A DNA stretch of 64,000 nt from Paracentrotus lividus (Eukaryota; Echinodermata; Echinoidea; Camarodonta; Echinidae): positions 15,077,868 through 15,141,867 of the forward strand of contig CALNVZ010003430.1 of assembly GCA_940671915.1 (NCBI GenBank), read 5' to 3'. The notes beneath the pieces are model-generated. The model saw only the letters and a list, made by a program, of their open reading frames with translations. It searched no databases and was not told the origin of the DNA. This document shows, in pieces, positions 1-11,170 of this stretch (the stretch's first letter is position 1; every line of letters begins with the position of its first letter). A program made the position numbers and the translations under genes.

Positions 1-2533
1 CACTCAAAACTAGCAGACGGTATGTGCGTCCGTAATGATTGTCCGTAAAAAGCATCGGGCCTTCTCATCCACACGCTTTTTCGCCCAGCATATCATCGCA
101 ACCCTTGAGCTCTGTGTGCATGGTATATGCCCATGTAGTCCAATGCGCAAGTCGGGAGAGAATGATGCGGTCGAATTGATGTTAGATCGAGGTGCTAGGG
201 GACCCCACACTTGGAGATGAAGTTACGTCTGAGAGAGTGGTCTCCTGTCAAGGCTTGACATACATGCCATTACCCATAGAGAGCCATGCAGGGTGTGTAC
301 AAAGCCGTTGACACGCCATGCACTAAAAAACAATTGAGTATGGATGGTAGTCTCTAATCCAATTAGCGAGATAAGATACCGACTTAATCCGCTGTACTGG
401 GAAGTACTGAGAAGGATATACAAATCGAAATAGCATTATATTCACGAGTTGAAACTTATGTCAATGGAATCTACGCCAAAAAGTACGAATAGTCACTTTA
501 GTGGGAAAATAATTCAAGCCCTATAAATGTTGATAAGGGGATAAATTTCGACGTAAAAACAAAACAAAATCACAAGAATTGGAAAATATACGCATTGGTG
601 TGACCAGAGCTTGGCAATCCTCCAGACCTTTATTTGCTCAAGAGATAACAAATCGCCGCGAATAGGGTAGGTGGGGATTACCTTCTCCGGCGAGTTGGTA
701 GCTGGGGATTATCTAATTAAAGTATTATAATGGTCTTTATGAGGTATCTTTTTGTTTTAGAGCTAATTTTTTTAAGGAGTGTCTATTTCGAATTTAAAAG
801 TTCGAATTCGAATTCAGAACGAAAATTTAGTTTAAACAGACCTGCGTTCGATCTCGAAAGGAGCATTATAACTGATATTATAATTTATTGAGTAAATGTG
901 CATTTCTCTCACCCTCGGCTCTTTCCGCTTTATTTTCATCCTCTCATTTTTGTCCTTCACTGTAGATTTTCGTAACTTTTTTCCGGAAGGGAGAGATAAA
1001 TAGATAAGATTGTATTAAACTCTATCGACCCCCGATCGGGAGTATGAGAGTCTCAACAAGAACATAATTACAGTAATGAATTTATGCATGAGAAAATGAA
1101 CATATTTACAATAATGATATGCATATACAATGTACCAATGAACATAATATCAATGATGAATACGAATGTTTGCATTGTGAAAGTACAAGAATATATACAA
1201 GAACACCAATAACAAAACTATAAACTAATATATTTTTGTGCTTAGCACTACAATGTAAAACGCACTGGTTGAGAGAGATAGAGAGAAAGAGAGAGAGAGA
1301 GAGAGAGCGAGAGAGGGAGCAGGGCGCTTTATTTACTGAATAAGAAATGGGGGAAGTGGATAGATATTTTGAGAGAGAATCAGAATAGCGAAAATATGTG
1401 CTGGGAGATATATTTAGAGAGAGAGAAAGGAATAAAGCTAATTCGGAAAGGGGGGATGGAAAGTGAGAACTAAATACACATGTAAATAATGAATAGGGAA
1501 GATATAATAGGTAGAAAAACATAGTGAGGAAATAATAGAAAAAAGATCCATTGTAATTGTTATAAGAGGAGACGGGACGGGATAGCAGAAAGATCTAATA
1601 CAGCAAACAGAAACAGAAAGAACATGATGGTAAAATGGAGACTCGAGGGTAAAATGGAATGCCTTGGAGAAGTGACTAATATAAATGTATATATATTTAT
1701 ATTGATTGATTGATTTGTATATTATATTTTGTTCATTTATTTCTATTTTTCGGCGGGGGCGGGGTTATTGGACAATGGGAGACTCGAAGGGGCGAGAAGG
1801 AAGAACATTACGACGTGTCATCACTGCCAAGGTATAAAAACAATGGCGCGGCCTTCGGGGGGGCCATTGAATGTATGTAATTCTTCCGGATTTGGGGTTG
1901 CTGGGAAGGAGGTGAGGGGCGGTCTGTGGCTTGCCCAAAAATGCCAAGGTTACTGAGAAGGATTGGCTAATGCATTAGGAATAACGGGGGTGGCAGTGGC
2001 GGATACACGGGCGCCCCCCTCCCCCCCCCCCCCCCCCCCACCCAAGCAAAAATATAAACAAAAAGTGGGAAAAAAAATCGACAGAAAAAAAATATATATT
2101 TAAAGCAAAATTCCGACCAAATCCTATCTATAGGGCGGATATTATGCTAATTTTCTTAAGGCGAAGGCCAAAATGTTTTAAAATAACCACAAACTCCCCC
2201 TCTCATGAAATCCTCGATCCGCCACTTATTGAGGGATGAGAGGGAAATGAACGAAGAATATCTATGGCGGGCCATCACTTCCATGGATAAAAACTACATG
2301 TATGGCCGGCTGTCGTGGCCATAAATGTCCATTCCTCAATATGCTTAAATCCACAGGAGAATCGATCGAATACGAGTGTCGAGGCCCCCAATGGCTAGCC
2401 CCCGTGGATTGCTGCCACGGGCCTAGCTGCTAGTGATATATTTAATCCCCTTCCCTCCCTCCAAATCAAGCAAAGTACATCCAACTTATTTTTTAACAAG
2501 ATGTATTTTCTCCTATTTCCCTCCCCCATTCAG
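1..2533. other. No gene recognised upstream of SPHK exons
   Basis: I see no open frame with splice signals and coding character in this stretch. It holds a (GA)n tract near 1265-1313, a long C run near 2016-2039 and AT-rich unique sequence. It probably belongs to an intron or 5' region of the sphingosine kinase gene, because the first recognisable SPHK exon at 2534 starts in mid-protein and an N-terminal exon must lie further upstream. Confidence 0.5.
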
Positions 2534-2683
2534 ACTTGAAAGAGACCAACCTACCGTCCCCACCACACTACTTGGTCTGTATTAATCCATACAGTGGTAA
2601 TGGAAAGGCCCTTCAAATCTTCAACAATCAAGCCAAGCCAATCTTTCAGGAGGCAGGAATCACATTTAAACAAATTGTAACAG
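2534..2683 (+). CDS. SPHK: SPHK exon, nucleotide-binding block
   Basis: The acceptor is CATTCAG before 2534 and the donor is GTGAGT at 2684. The exon reads in phase 1 and leaves one base over. It encodes the INPYSGNGKA loop at the start of the kinase domain. Confidence 0.9.
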
Positions 2684-5600
2684 GTGAGTAAAATAGTAAA
2701 ATGTAACTCAATCCATGTGTTCTCATCATCTTCCTTTTTTAAGTTTGATCACCACTATTTTGTTTGAAACATTAAAGGAGAATTGAATCCTACGAACCAG
2801 TTTAATATTATAAAACAGAAAAATCAAAGAAACAAATATCAATGAAAGTTGGTCAGGAGAAAAGTTGAACAAACAAAAATAAAGTTATGAGGATGGATTG
2901 TTTTGATCAGAAATGCTACAATGTATCCTCACACTGGCAATATAACCAAGATATGTGATGTCAACAACTCTTCCATTAGATGGAAAAAATATACCCCAAT
3001 TATCTCTTTTTCCTCGTTCTATTGATAGTACAGACTCTTTTGAGGGCTCACTTGAGCAAAACATTTGCAAAACAATCCTACACAAATGTGTATTTCAATC
3101 TCTCAAGATCGGTTGTTTTGTTTTTGCATTTTGGGTTTATTCTCAAAAACACATATCATACTTTAACGAAACTTGTCATAATATCATCCAAGGCAATGTT
3201 GACCTTAAACATTGAGCTCTGATAAAGGAGAATACAAAGTACCCTAATTTCATCTGCTTGTGGTGTCCACAGATCTCACATTCTATGAAAATTGATAACA
3301 AAATTTGATTTTGATAGCTAGTGGATGTAACATATTTCCTTTAAATACGTGGTTGTAATTTTGGGGGGTTCTGTTATCTTATAAATGTAAACATATCTAT
3401 AAAGTACCAGAGTTATTGCTAATCAATTAATTTTGATACAAATGTTGCATAAATGGTGATAATTTTGTTGGATTTTGATACAAGTGATACCAGTTATGTT
3501 TTTTTTCAAAATCCAAAGTTGCTTTGTCAGTTGACCTATTTGGTGGTAATTTTGTTAGATTCTGTTACAATTGATTGTTTGGTTGTGAAGAAAACTTATT
3601 AAAGATCATTTTAGGAACTGAATAACTATGTATTTGTTTTGTCCTTATTTGTGACAGAGAGAAAAGGTCATGGCATGGAATTAGCAATGAACCTGGACCT
3701 CAAGGAATACAATGGGGTCATCATTGTGTCAGGTGACGGGCTGCTTTATGAGGTGAGGAAGACAGATACAGGTGGTTTTTATTGATTCATACTATGAAAA
3801 ATATAGTCATGATAAAAAAAATGCAGTAGTGAAAAAACCAGAACAAAAATCCAACTCCCTGAATCTAGTCATCAAAATTTGACATCCAATGGCAAAACAA
3901 TGAGGAAATGATTAACATGTAAGTGTAAGTCCATACATCAGAATTCAAAACTTTGTTAAGAAACGGAGACAAAGCAAGAGAATGGGAGAGAAAAGTAGGA
4001 AATAGGAGCCATACATTGACGCAAGAAAAGTTATAGTAAAAGTAACAAGTTTACAAAGGCTTGATTTATATTTCATTGTGAAAATTTAAGTTCTGATAAT
4101 GACAGAATTTCAGTTTTCACAGACCTATCAATGAAACAAAACTGACATTAAAAGTTCAAAACTACAAATAAATAATGGGTGCCTTATGATCTAGGTAGGA
4201 AGGGGGATGAGAGATTTCCTCTCAAAATATGTTCACCAAAGACTTTCTGTATTAAATAAAAGGTTACATGAACATTCTCTTTTCTAAACAATCATACAAT
4301 CTTCATCATGGTAAACATTTCATGATAAACTTGAACTTGAACAAAACTTCTTAAACTTGAACCATTTTTTTTTTCAATCAGTATTCAAGATGGACATCAC
4401 ATAAATCCAATTTTCAACATTGCTTCATACTTCATGACCCTGATTCCAGTACGCATGGACCAGATTGACCTCTTGTCTTTTAAGATTAAGATAAAAATAT
4501 GAGCAAACCCTCAATACATAGTATTATGTCATATCCTTATTCATTTTTAGACCTTCCTGGACAAAAAGCAAGTGCCCTGTTGTCAAATATAACCCTTGGA
4601 AGATATTGATAAGAGTGCAACATAATTAAAAATCTTGAGTGTTTGTTAAAGGAGGACCAAATAATTGATAAGAAATTATAATTGGTGCTTTAAACGATCA
4701 CTTGGTATTGGTCTCAATTTGAAATTGCCAGTCAGCAAGATTATGGGTAAAATTAAGTACAACTTTGCAGAACAAATTTTGACTCGTTACACTTAAGTGC
4801 TAGATGTTACAGTCAACCTTGCCTAAAGTGGAATCTGTTGAGACTGAAGAATAGCTTAAACTTGATTTATGACAGGTTAAAAACAATAGAACATAAACAA
4901 CAGATGAATTGAAACAGCGTTCTGACTTAAGCCATTTTGTGACTTATAGTTAAGTTTGGAAAGGTTGACTAAATTAGGAAACTCATCTATGAATAGGCAA
5001 AGATGAGTATATTATGTAATTTCCTAATTAAGGAGCATATATCCCAATACACTAAACCTGAACATTTGTCCCTGGGACAATTTTTTAAAGGCTTTATTTC
5101 ATCCAAGATGTAGGGTAAGGTTTAGGGTTGTGATATGATTCTAATTTAGTTTAGGATACAGTGTAGTGCAGCTCTGAAGTATGGACCATGAAGGATGGAC
5201 TGCCGAGCAATTGTCGCAGGTGCAAATGTCATGGAATCCCCTGAACCATGTACAATTCAGAACAATCTTCAACTCTTTAGTCATGATCTAATTTTTTTCC
5301 TTCAGTTTATCAATGGATTTGGAGAGAGACCAGACAGAGAGGAGGCATTTAAGATACCTTTCGGAATACTACCAGGAGGTTCAGGAAACGCTTTGTGCTC
5401 ATCGGTATTGTCACTTAGAGGGTAAGACAGAACATGACACAAGTTCGTTGCTTCTAGGGAGTTTTGCCTCTTTTTCTTTGAATCTTGAAATAAATGTCTC
5501 TTTGCATTAAATTGAATTGAAGACATTGGAAATAAATCCTTTTGTGTTTTCGCAAGAGTTCATAGTGACATGGAAGCGTCATGTAGATTATTTCGCCCTT

Positions 5601-6889
5601 AATATAATCTTTTTTGTTCAAGTACTATCACATATACAATAAAGAGATTTCATTGAAAATAGGTACATGTATTTGGCTTGGTCACGAGCACCTATAATGG
5701 TGGGAGTGGACTGGAACTACCAACAATGCAACAAACAAAAATATCCAACATTGAAGAAGCATCAAATGGAAAGGAAATGTAAAAGGGCAAATAATTATGT
5801 TCTAGTTGAGTCTAGGTTTTAGAGCTAAAGGGAATCACTCACCACACGATGTGCTATGCATGCACGCCCACAAAAAGCATCAAAGGGTCTGTTTTCAGCA
5901 TTCCTCCTGCATCAATGATGCCATCCCAAACTCTTTTTAACCCTGAATCCTTTGGACATTATACAAACTATATTTATATGATTGAAACATGGAAGGGCAT
6001 TATTATATGGCAATGTCATGGATAATTTATTTTTTTCTCCAGAGACTCATTGAAGAACATGGCATGTCATGCTGCTGTGGCTATTGTAAAGGGAAAGAGT
6101 CACCCCAAGGATCTAGTACGAATACAGACCTTAGATGAGACAGCACTTTCCTTTATTTCTGTGGCGTGGGGACTCATAGCGGACATCGATATCGAGAGTG
6201 AGAAATATCGGTTCCTTGGGTCAACCAGGTTTATCATCCAAACCGTCCACAGACTTGTGTTCTTCCGCAAGACTCCTGGACGTCTATCGTTCCTCCCCAT
6301 CAAAGATGAATCCAAGTACCAATACCTCTTTGAATCAAAAGACAGGAAGAATGGCATTGCCACGCAGGAAAGCCAACATATAAGAACCAACGTTGCAGAT
6401 GAGGTGGCGGCACAGGACACCAGGAACGAGAGTGCCAACCAGAATGCAAATGCCAGTTCGTCCATGGAGGGTGCATCGAATGCGACGGGTGAGCTACAAG
6501 CAGGTGAAGAAACGATGCCTCCACTGACTGATCCAGTACCACCAGACTGGACAGTCATTGAAGGGGATTTTGTGTGCGTCCTCATCACCTATCTCTCCCA
6601 CATATCCAACGACTTTGTATCCTTTAAAGGTCGGCCGTTGGACGAAGGCGTCGTAATGTTGCAGTACATGGATGGTTCAACAACACGTGGGACTGTTTTG
6701 GACTCCCTCGAGAAGTTCAAGACTGGGGAGTATGTCAAAGACCCGCATATCTTCCACTCAAGATTAGTCCAGTCTTTTAGGCTTGAGCCACTTTCCAAGG
6801 ATGGTATCTTGACTGCAGACGGAGAGAGGGTCAAGTTTGGACCAATACAGGGCACGGTTGTACCGTTCAAATGTAACTGTATACTCTGA
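2534..6889 (+). CDS. SPHK: Sphingosine kinase, partial (four C-terminal coding exons)
   Basis: Sphingosine kinase phosphorylates sphingosine to sphingosine-1-phosphate in the cytosol and at membranes. Coding exons are 2534-2683, 3658-3752, 5306-5421 and 6043-6889, about 401 codons plus a stop, and phases agree at all three junctions. The conserved blocks appear in family order: a nucleotide-binding INPYSGNGKA, the catalytic SGDGLLYE whose Asp is the expected general base, GILPGGSGNAL, then a GLIADIDIESEKYRFLG block that binds sphingosine in characterised enzymes. A variable acidic linker follows, and a C-terminal block ends with FRLEPLSKDGILTADGE. The start codon and N-terminal region are not in the recognisable sequence, so the gene is truncated at the window's left side. 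SPHK1 versus SPHK2 cannot be decided; invertebrates often have a pre-duplication gene. It converges on FBF1. Confidence 0.93.
2771..3235. mobile_element. MITE-like repeat in SPHK intron
   Basis: It starts ATTAAAGGAGAATTGAATCC and carries the words CTCACACTGGCAATA and GTACAGACTCTT. These recur in the palindromic element at 41561-42148, so the two belong to one family. The right edge is uncertain. Confidence 0.45.
3658..3752 (+). CDS. SPHK: SPHK exon with catalytic SGDG motif
   Basis: The acceptor is GTGACAG before 3658 and the donor is GTGAGG at 3753. It joins the previous exon as ...TERKGHGMEL and ends in phase 0 after SGDGLLYE, the catalytic motif of the diacylglycerol/sphingosine kinase fold. 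Confidence 0.92.
5306..5421 (+). CDS. SPHK: SPHK exon with GGSGNAL motif
   Basis: The acceptor is CCTTCAG before 5306 and the donor is GTAAGA at 5422. It encodes FINGFGERPD and GILPGGSGNAL, matching the conserved C3 region, and ends in phase 2. Confidence 0.92.
6043..6889 (+). CDS. SPHK: SPHK terminal coding exon
   Basis: The acceptor is TTCTCCAG before 6043 and the TGA stop is at 6887-6889. This 282-codon exon contains the C4 block (ADIDIESEKYRFLG), an unconserved Asn/Glu/Ala-rich linker and the C5 block. A single large terminal exon covering these blocks is common in SPHK genes. Confidence 0.94.
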
Positions 6890-7186
6890 CATCTTTTCAC
6901 ATTATTTCCCCATATTCATTTTTGGTGTTTTTTTAAAAGCATTACTACCAGGGCTTAAATTAATCAATCCAAGGTAAGTCAAGGCCTTGGATGCCCCTTC
7001 CAAACGTCCCTGTTTTGGCCTTGGAAAATTGGAGTGCCTTTTCTGGATATTCACATTCGTACTGAGAAAAAGTGCCCTATTGAAAAAGTGTCTTTGCCCA
7101 AAGTTTGACAAAATCTTAAACTAAATTTTGAATAATTTGGGAAACTGACCAGAAATATATAATATGAAAAAATGAGCAAAGAAAAT

Positions 7187-7265
7187 GGGGTACCATCGGG
7201 ATTCGAACCAGAGACCTCCTGGATACTAGTCAGGCGCTCTAACCTACTGAGCTATAGTAAGCCCC
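7187..7265 (-). repeat. tRNA-Thr(AGT)-like unit, inverted copy
   Basis: Minus-strand copy of the tRNA-like unit. It forms a head-to-head palindrome with the next copy; the spacer 7266-7323 begins GGTAGGGG and ends CCCCTACC. Confidence 0.75.
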
Positions 7266-7323
7266 GGTAGGGGTTGTCCCTAATACCCGTTAACTCTTCA
7301 ATGCTCGAGAGACTACCCCTACC

Positions 7324-7402
7324 GGGGCTTACTATAGCTCAGTAGGTTAGAGCGCCTGACTAGTATCCAGGAGGTCTCTGGTTCGAATCCCGATGTACCC
7401 CA
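7324..7402 (+). repeat. tRNA-Thr(AGT)-like unit, direct copy 1
   Basis: It has a D-arm (GCTC/GAGC), an anticodon arm CCTGA-CTAGTAT-CCAGG with anticodon AGT, and a T-arm with GGTTCGAATCC. The sequence from the D-stem through the T-arm closely follows animal tRNA-Thr(AGT). The 5' acceptor strand (GGGGCTTACTA) does not pair properly with the 3' TGGTACC, so this is probably not a functional tRNA gene. Box A and box B are intact. Confidence 0.75.
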
Positions 7403-7603
7403 TTTTCTTTGCTCATTTTTCATATTATATATTTCTGGTCAGTTTCCCAAATTATTCAAAATTTATATAAAAAAAAGCTGCATCACTTCACCGTGATCCC
7501 TCGCATTTACTCCAAGTTGATTTCTATCCTTCGGGTTTATGCCAGGTTTCTATAGCTCGACCACTCAGCATTGAGAGTTAACGGGTATTAGGGACAACCC
7601 TAC

Positions 7604-7682
7604 GGGGCTTACTATAGCTCAGTAGGTTAGAGCGCCTGACTAGTATCCAGGAGGTCTCTGGTTCGAATCCCGATGGTACCCC
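7604..7682 (+). repeat. tRNA-Thr(AGT)-like unit, direct copy 2
   Basis: Near-identical to copy 1 and about 280 bp downstream of it, with the same spacer. Confidence 0.75.
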
Positions 7683-7888
7683 ATTTTCTTTGCTCATTTT
7701 TTCATATTATATATTCTGGTCAGTTTCCAAATTATTCAAAATTTATAATAAAAAAAAGCTGCATCACTTCACCGTGATCCCTCGCATTTACTCCAAGTTG
7801 ATTTCTATCCTTCGGGTTTATGCCAGGTTTCTATAGCTTCTGACCACTCGAGCATTGAAGAGTTAACGGGTATTAGGACAACCCTACC

Positions 7889-7965
7889 GGGCTTACTATA
7901 GCTCAGTAGGTTAGAGCGCCTGACTAGTATCCAGGAGGTCTCTGTTCGAATCCCGATGGTACCCC
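7889..7965 (+). repeat. tRNA-Thr(AGT)-like unit, direct copy 3
   Basis: Same unit with single-base losses, one of which touches box B (CTGTTCGAATCC). Confidence 0.72.
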
Positions 7966-8173
7966 ATTTTCTTGCTCATTTTTTCATATTATATATTTCT
8001 GGTCAGTTTCCCAAATTATTCAAAATTTATAATAAAAAAAAGCTGCATCACTTCACCGTGATCCCTCGCATTTACTCCAAGTTGATTTCTATCCTTCGGG
8101 TTTATGCCAGGTTTCTATAGCTTCTGACCACTCGAGCATTGAAGAGTTAACGGGTATTAGGGACAACCCTACC

Positions 8174-8250
8174 GGGGCTTACTATAGCTCAGTAGTTAGA
8201 GCGCCTGACTAGTATCCGGAGGTCTCTGGTTCGAATCCCGATGGTACCCC
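8174..8250 (+). repeat. tRNA-Thr(AGT)-like unit, direct copy 4
   Basis: Same unit with one-base losses in the D-loop and the anticodon-stem side. Confidence 0.72.
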
Positions 8251-8456
8251 ATTTTCTTTGCTCATTTTTCATATTATATATTTCTGGTCAGTTTCCCAAA
8301 TTATTCAAATTTATAATAAAAAAAGCTGCATCACTTCACCGTGATCCTCGCATTTACTCCAAGTTGATTTCTATCCTCGGGTTATATGCCAGGTTTCTAT
8401 AGCTTCTGACCACTCGAGCATTGAAGAGTTAACGGGTATTAGGGACAACCCCTACC

Positions 8457-8535
8457 GGGGCTTACTATAGCTCAGTAGGTTAGAGCGCCTGACTAGTATC
8501 CAGGAGGTCTCTGGTTCGAATCCCGATGGTACCCC
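8457..8535 (+). repeat. tRNA-Thr(AGT)-like unit, direct copy 5
   Basis: Full-length copy that matches copy 1 across the D-, anticodon and T-arms. Confidence 0.75.
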
Positions 8536-8741
8536 ATTTTCTTTGCTCATTTTTCATATTATATATTTCTGGTCAGTTTCCCAAATTATTCAAAATTAAA
8601 TAAAAAAAAGCTGCATCACTTCACCGTGATCCCTCGCATTTACTCCAAGTTGATTTCTATCCTTCGGGTTTATGCCATGGTTCTATAGCTTCTGACCACT
8701 CGAGCATTGAAGAGTTAACGGGTATTAGGGACAACCCTACC

Positions 8742-8819
8742 GGGCTTACTATAGCTCAGTAGGTTAGAGCGCCTGACTAGTATCCAGGAGGTCTCTGGTT
8801 CGAATCCCGATGGTACCCC
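8742..8819 (+). repeat. tRNA-Thr(AGT)-like unit, direct copy 6
   Basis: Last copy. The following spacer is cut after about 23 bases, where the right flanking direct repeat begins. Confidence 0.75.
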
Positions 8820-9699
8820 ATTTTCTTTGCTCATTTTTTCATAAAATCTTAAACTTGCACAATAATGTATAATGACTTATGAATTATGAATTATGACCAA
8901 TCATGTATGACCACCTGTATTGACATTTATGTGCCTGTATAATATATCTAAATTGTCTTTCACTGACAGTTACATGTATATGTACAGTAGGTCATTGATA
9001 ATTCACATTTATAATATTGAAAGCTTAAAATGTATATTTTGGACAAGTATTTTATCAATTGGTACATGTACATGTAGTATTGAGAATATATTGTACAATG
9101 TATCTATGTAACATGTCTTTGAAATTGAAATCTTAGTTCTTGTACAATGTAAATATTGTAAACTTTTGTTGTGACATTATACTCATGTGTGTTATGCAAT
9201 ATCATGTTAAGAAAATTTTGTGAAATTGAATAAAAAAATAAGAGAACCCTTCATTAAAGACATACATGTAGGGGATTCAGCTTTCATGGGGAATGGATCA
9301 CAATTTGCTGCCCCCAGACTTCGTGAAATGCACTGGAAATACCTGTCTTGAAGCTAAATTTCTGGACCACAGAAAAACCATATGTCCCACCCCTGAGAGC
9401 TTCGGGCATGATCGGGGCAGGGAAAGTGAGATTAAATGACTTTGCCAGATGAAGCGATGGATGGAATATTCAAGGCATTACATAAGGTCTGGCAGTGGTC
9501 AAGTGATTGAAAACACCTGTTACTGGGTAAACATCCGTGGTGTTAAATTACCCATGGGAGCTCACGGCCTGTCCTGTAAATGTTATTGATAACAAGTTCT
9601 ATCATCAACAGTTTATACTCTTACAAAAATTTAGAGAACTAACCAAATGTGGCTTAATATGATCCTTGAAGGATGGAGTTTGCATGGTGAAAGTAGATA

Positions 9700-9967
9700 A
9701 AGAAATGAGTTTGGCGGGAACACCATATGTGAAAGTCCTAAAAAGGACTGTTGTTAATTCTTTCGTGAGATTTCGTAGCTCTTAAAAGACCTGTTAGGTT
9801 GACTGTTATTAATACAGTCTTCATCAGGATAATGATGAAGACTATTAATTACAGTCGAAACGTCGACCAAACAGTTCTTTTGGGAGCTACCAAATCTCAC
9901 AAAAGAATTAACAACAGTCCTTTTTAGGACTTTCACACATGGTGTTCCCGCCAAACTTATTTCTTTA
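9700..9967. mobile_element. Foldback (long palindrome) element
   Basis: The arms 9700-9826 and 9831-9967 are near-perfect inverted copies, running from AAAGAAATGAGTTTGGCGGG inward to GTCTTCATCA. The loop is only a few bases, so the whole element folds into one hairpin. No coding capacity. Confidence 0.7.
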
Positions 9968-10842
9968 ACAAATGTGGCTTTATTTAAATAGGTTATTTAT
10001 TAATTTGTATTTTACTAGACCTTTGTCAGAACTTTCATACATGTGTTTGGAGAGGATATGGCGGCCTTATGGGGGGGGGGGGTGAGGAGTAAGCTTGAAG
10101 ATGCTTACAGGCGGTTTGAGGGCTAGATATAGAAAGTTGATTACTGCGACTGTGAAAAGAAAATTATGTTTCTAAGTGGCTCCTGACATTGTTATGCCCT
10201 AGATGTTCAGCATTTAAAATGGGTACATGTGTGCCCTTTCTTTATAAATTAAGTAAACATTAGTGGCCTCAGTACATGTACATCATGGACCAAATTGTGA
10301 AGTACATGTAGTCTCTATCTGCAGGGAAAAGGTGCTATACTTAAAAATTTAATCTGTAAATTTGATGGAATCATCATTCCCTTTATACACAAGTCAAGGA
10401 GTTGAGAAGTAAAATGTACATGTACATGATTATGATGTTGTCTAAAACATTATCCACCATGCAATAAATGTTATGTAATTAATGTTTAACTTCGTAATTA
10501 TTTTTGGCCAGTACTTTTCGCAACATACCAGTAGAAATTTAATGCGAAATATGATACCTGTATATATCTAATTATTGGAAATGAATGTATGTATTACCTG
10601 TAATTTATACAGATATAATATAAATGATCATGTCTAGAATTTATAATGGTATTTAAAGTGACTCAAAGTAAAAAAAGCTGCTGGTTTTGAAGAGTGGAAT
10701 AAATGAGGGTATTCTAAGACTACACGAGATGAATCTGTTTTGATTTATTTTATGATTCTAGTGTAACAAGTTGGTTGATTGTTGTTTGGTCTACAATGTA
10801 CACGTAAATTAACATTGCATGGCAATATTTTTTTGCATGTGT

Positions 10843-10844
<2 letters not shown>

Positions 10845-10898
<54 letters not shown>
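10845..10898 (+). repeat. Poly(T) run of about 54
   Basis: Uninterrupted homopolymer T; on the minus strand it is a poly(A). It could be the tail of an old retroposed sequence. Its exact length is prone to sequencing error. Confidence 0.8.
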
Positions 10899-10899
<1 letters not shown>

Positions 10900-10984
10900 T
10901 TAAAGCTCGACTTGACTTCTCGCAGCAAAAATGTATTCTCATATAAAGAAATACATCAGATCTGTTAATTACTTTGCTTGAAAT

Positions 10985-11170
10985 ATTAAAGGAAACCAAT
11001 ACCTAACGAAATAATCACTTTTATACAAAAGAGTACAATGAGAGGAGCAATTTAAAAACAAAGTTTTATCAAAATCGGTCATGAAATGAAAAAGTTATGG
11101 AAGTTTGAAACATCTCGATGTACTTTCTATGGTCTCCTTAAACTGGCAATATAGTTTCAAAATGGCAGAT
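10985..11170. mobile_element. MITE-like repeat fragment
   Basis: It begins ATTAAAGGAAACCAATACCT and contains AAACTGGCAATAT, resembling the start and core words of the elements at 2771 and 41561. The right edge was not found. Confidence 0.35.

Larger units (their letters stand above)
7110..8855. mobile_element. tRNA-Thr-like inverted/tandem array with 13-bp flanking duplication
   Basis: One inverted and six direct copies of a tRNA-like unit make up a block of about 1.7 kb. Direct copies start at 7324, 7604, 7889, 8174, 8457 and 8742, a period of 280-285 bp. The block is flanked by the direct repeat AAAATCTTAAACT at 7110-7122 and 8843-8855, as expected of a target-site duplication. The left end is the reverse complement of the unit's AT-rich spacer. 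No reverse transcriptase or transposase is visible, so any mobility would need proteins supplied in trans. Confidence 0.75.
6890..9240 (+). other. Probable SPHK 3' UTR, interrupted by tRNA-like array
   Basis: AT-rich non-coding sequence follows the SPHK stop. A candidate AATAAA lies near 9226, just before an A-rich stretch. If this is the true polyadenylation site, the tRNA-like array at 7110-8855 is inserted inside the 3' UTR. Transcript data would be needed to decide this. Confidence 0.35.

Noticed and set aside
1106-1522. 138-codon minus-strand frame
   Set aside because: Ser/Leu-rich low complexity that comes from the (GA)n tract; no splice or homology support.
6100-6588. 162-codon minus-strand frame
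   Set aside because: Shadow of the large SPHK terminal exon.
7187-8819. Cluster of functional tRNA-Thr genes
   Set aside because: The acceptor stem does not pair in any copy, and the whole cluster has a target-site-like duplication.
10745-10999. Poly-Lys open frame
   Set aside because: It is produced by the 54-base T run at 10845-10898.
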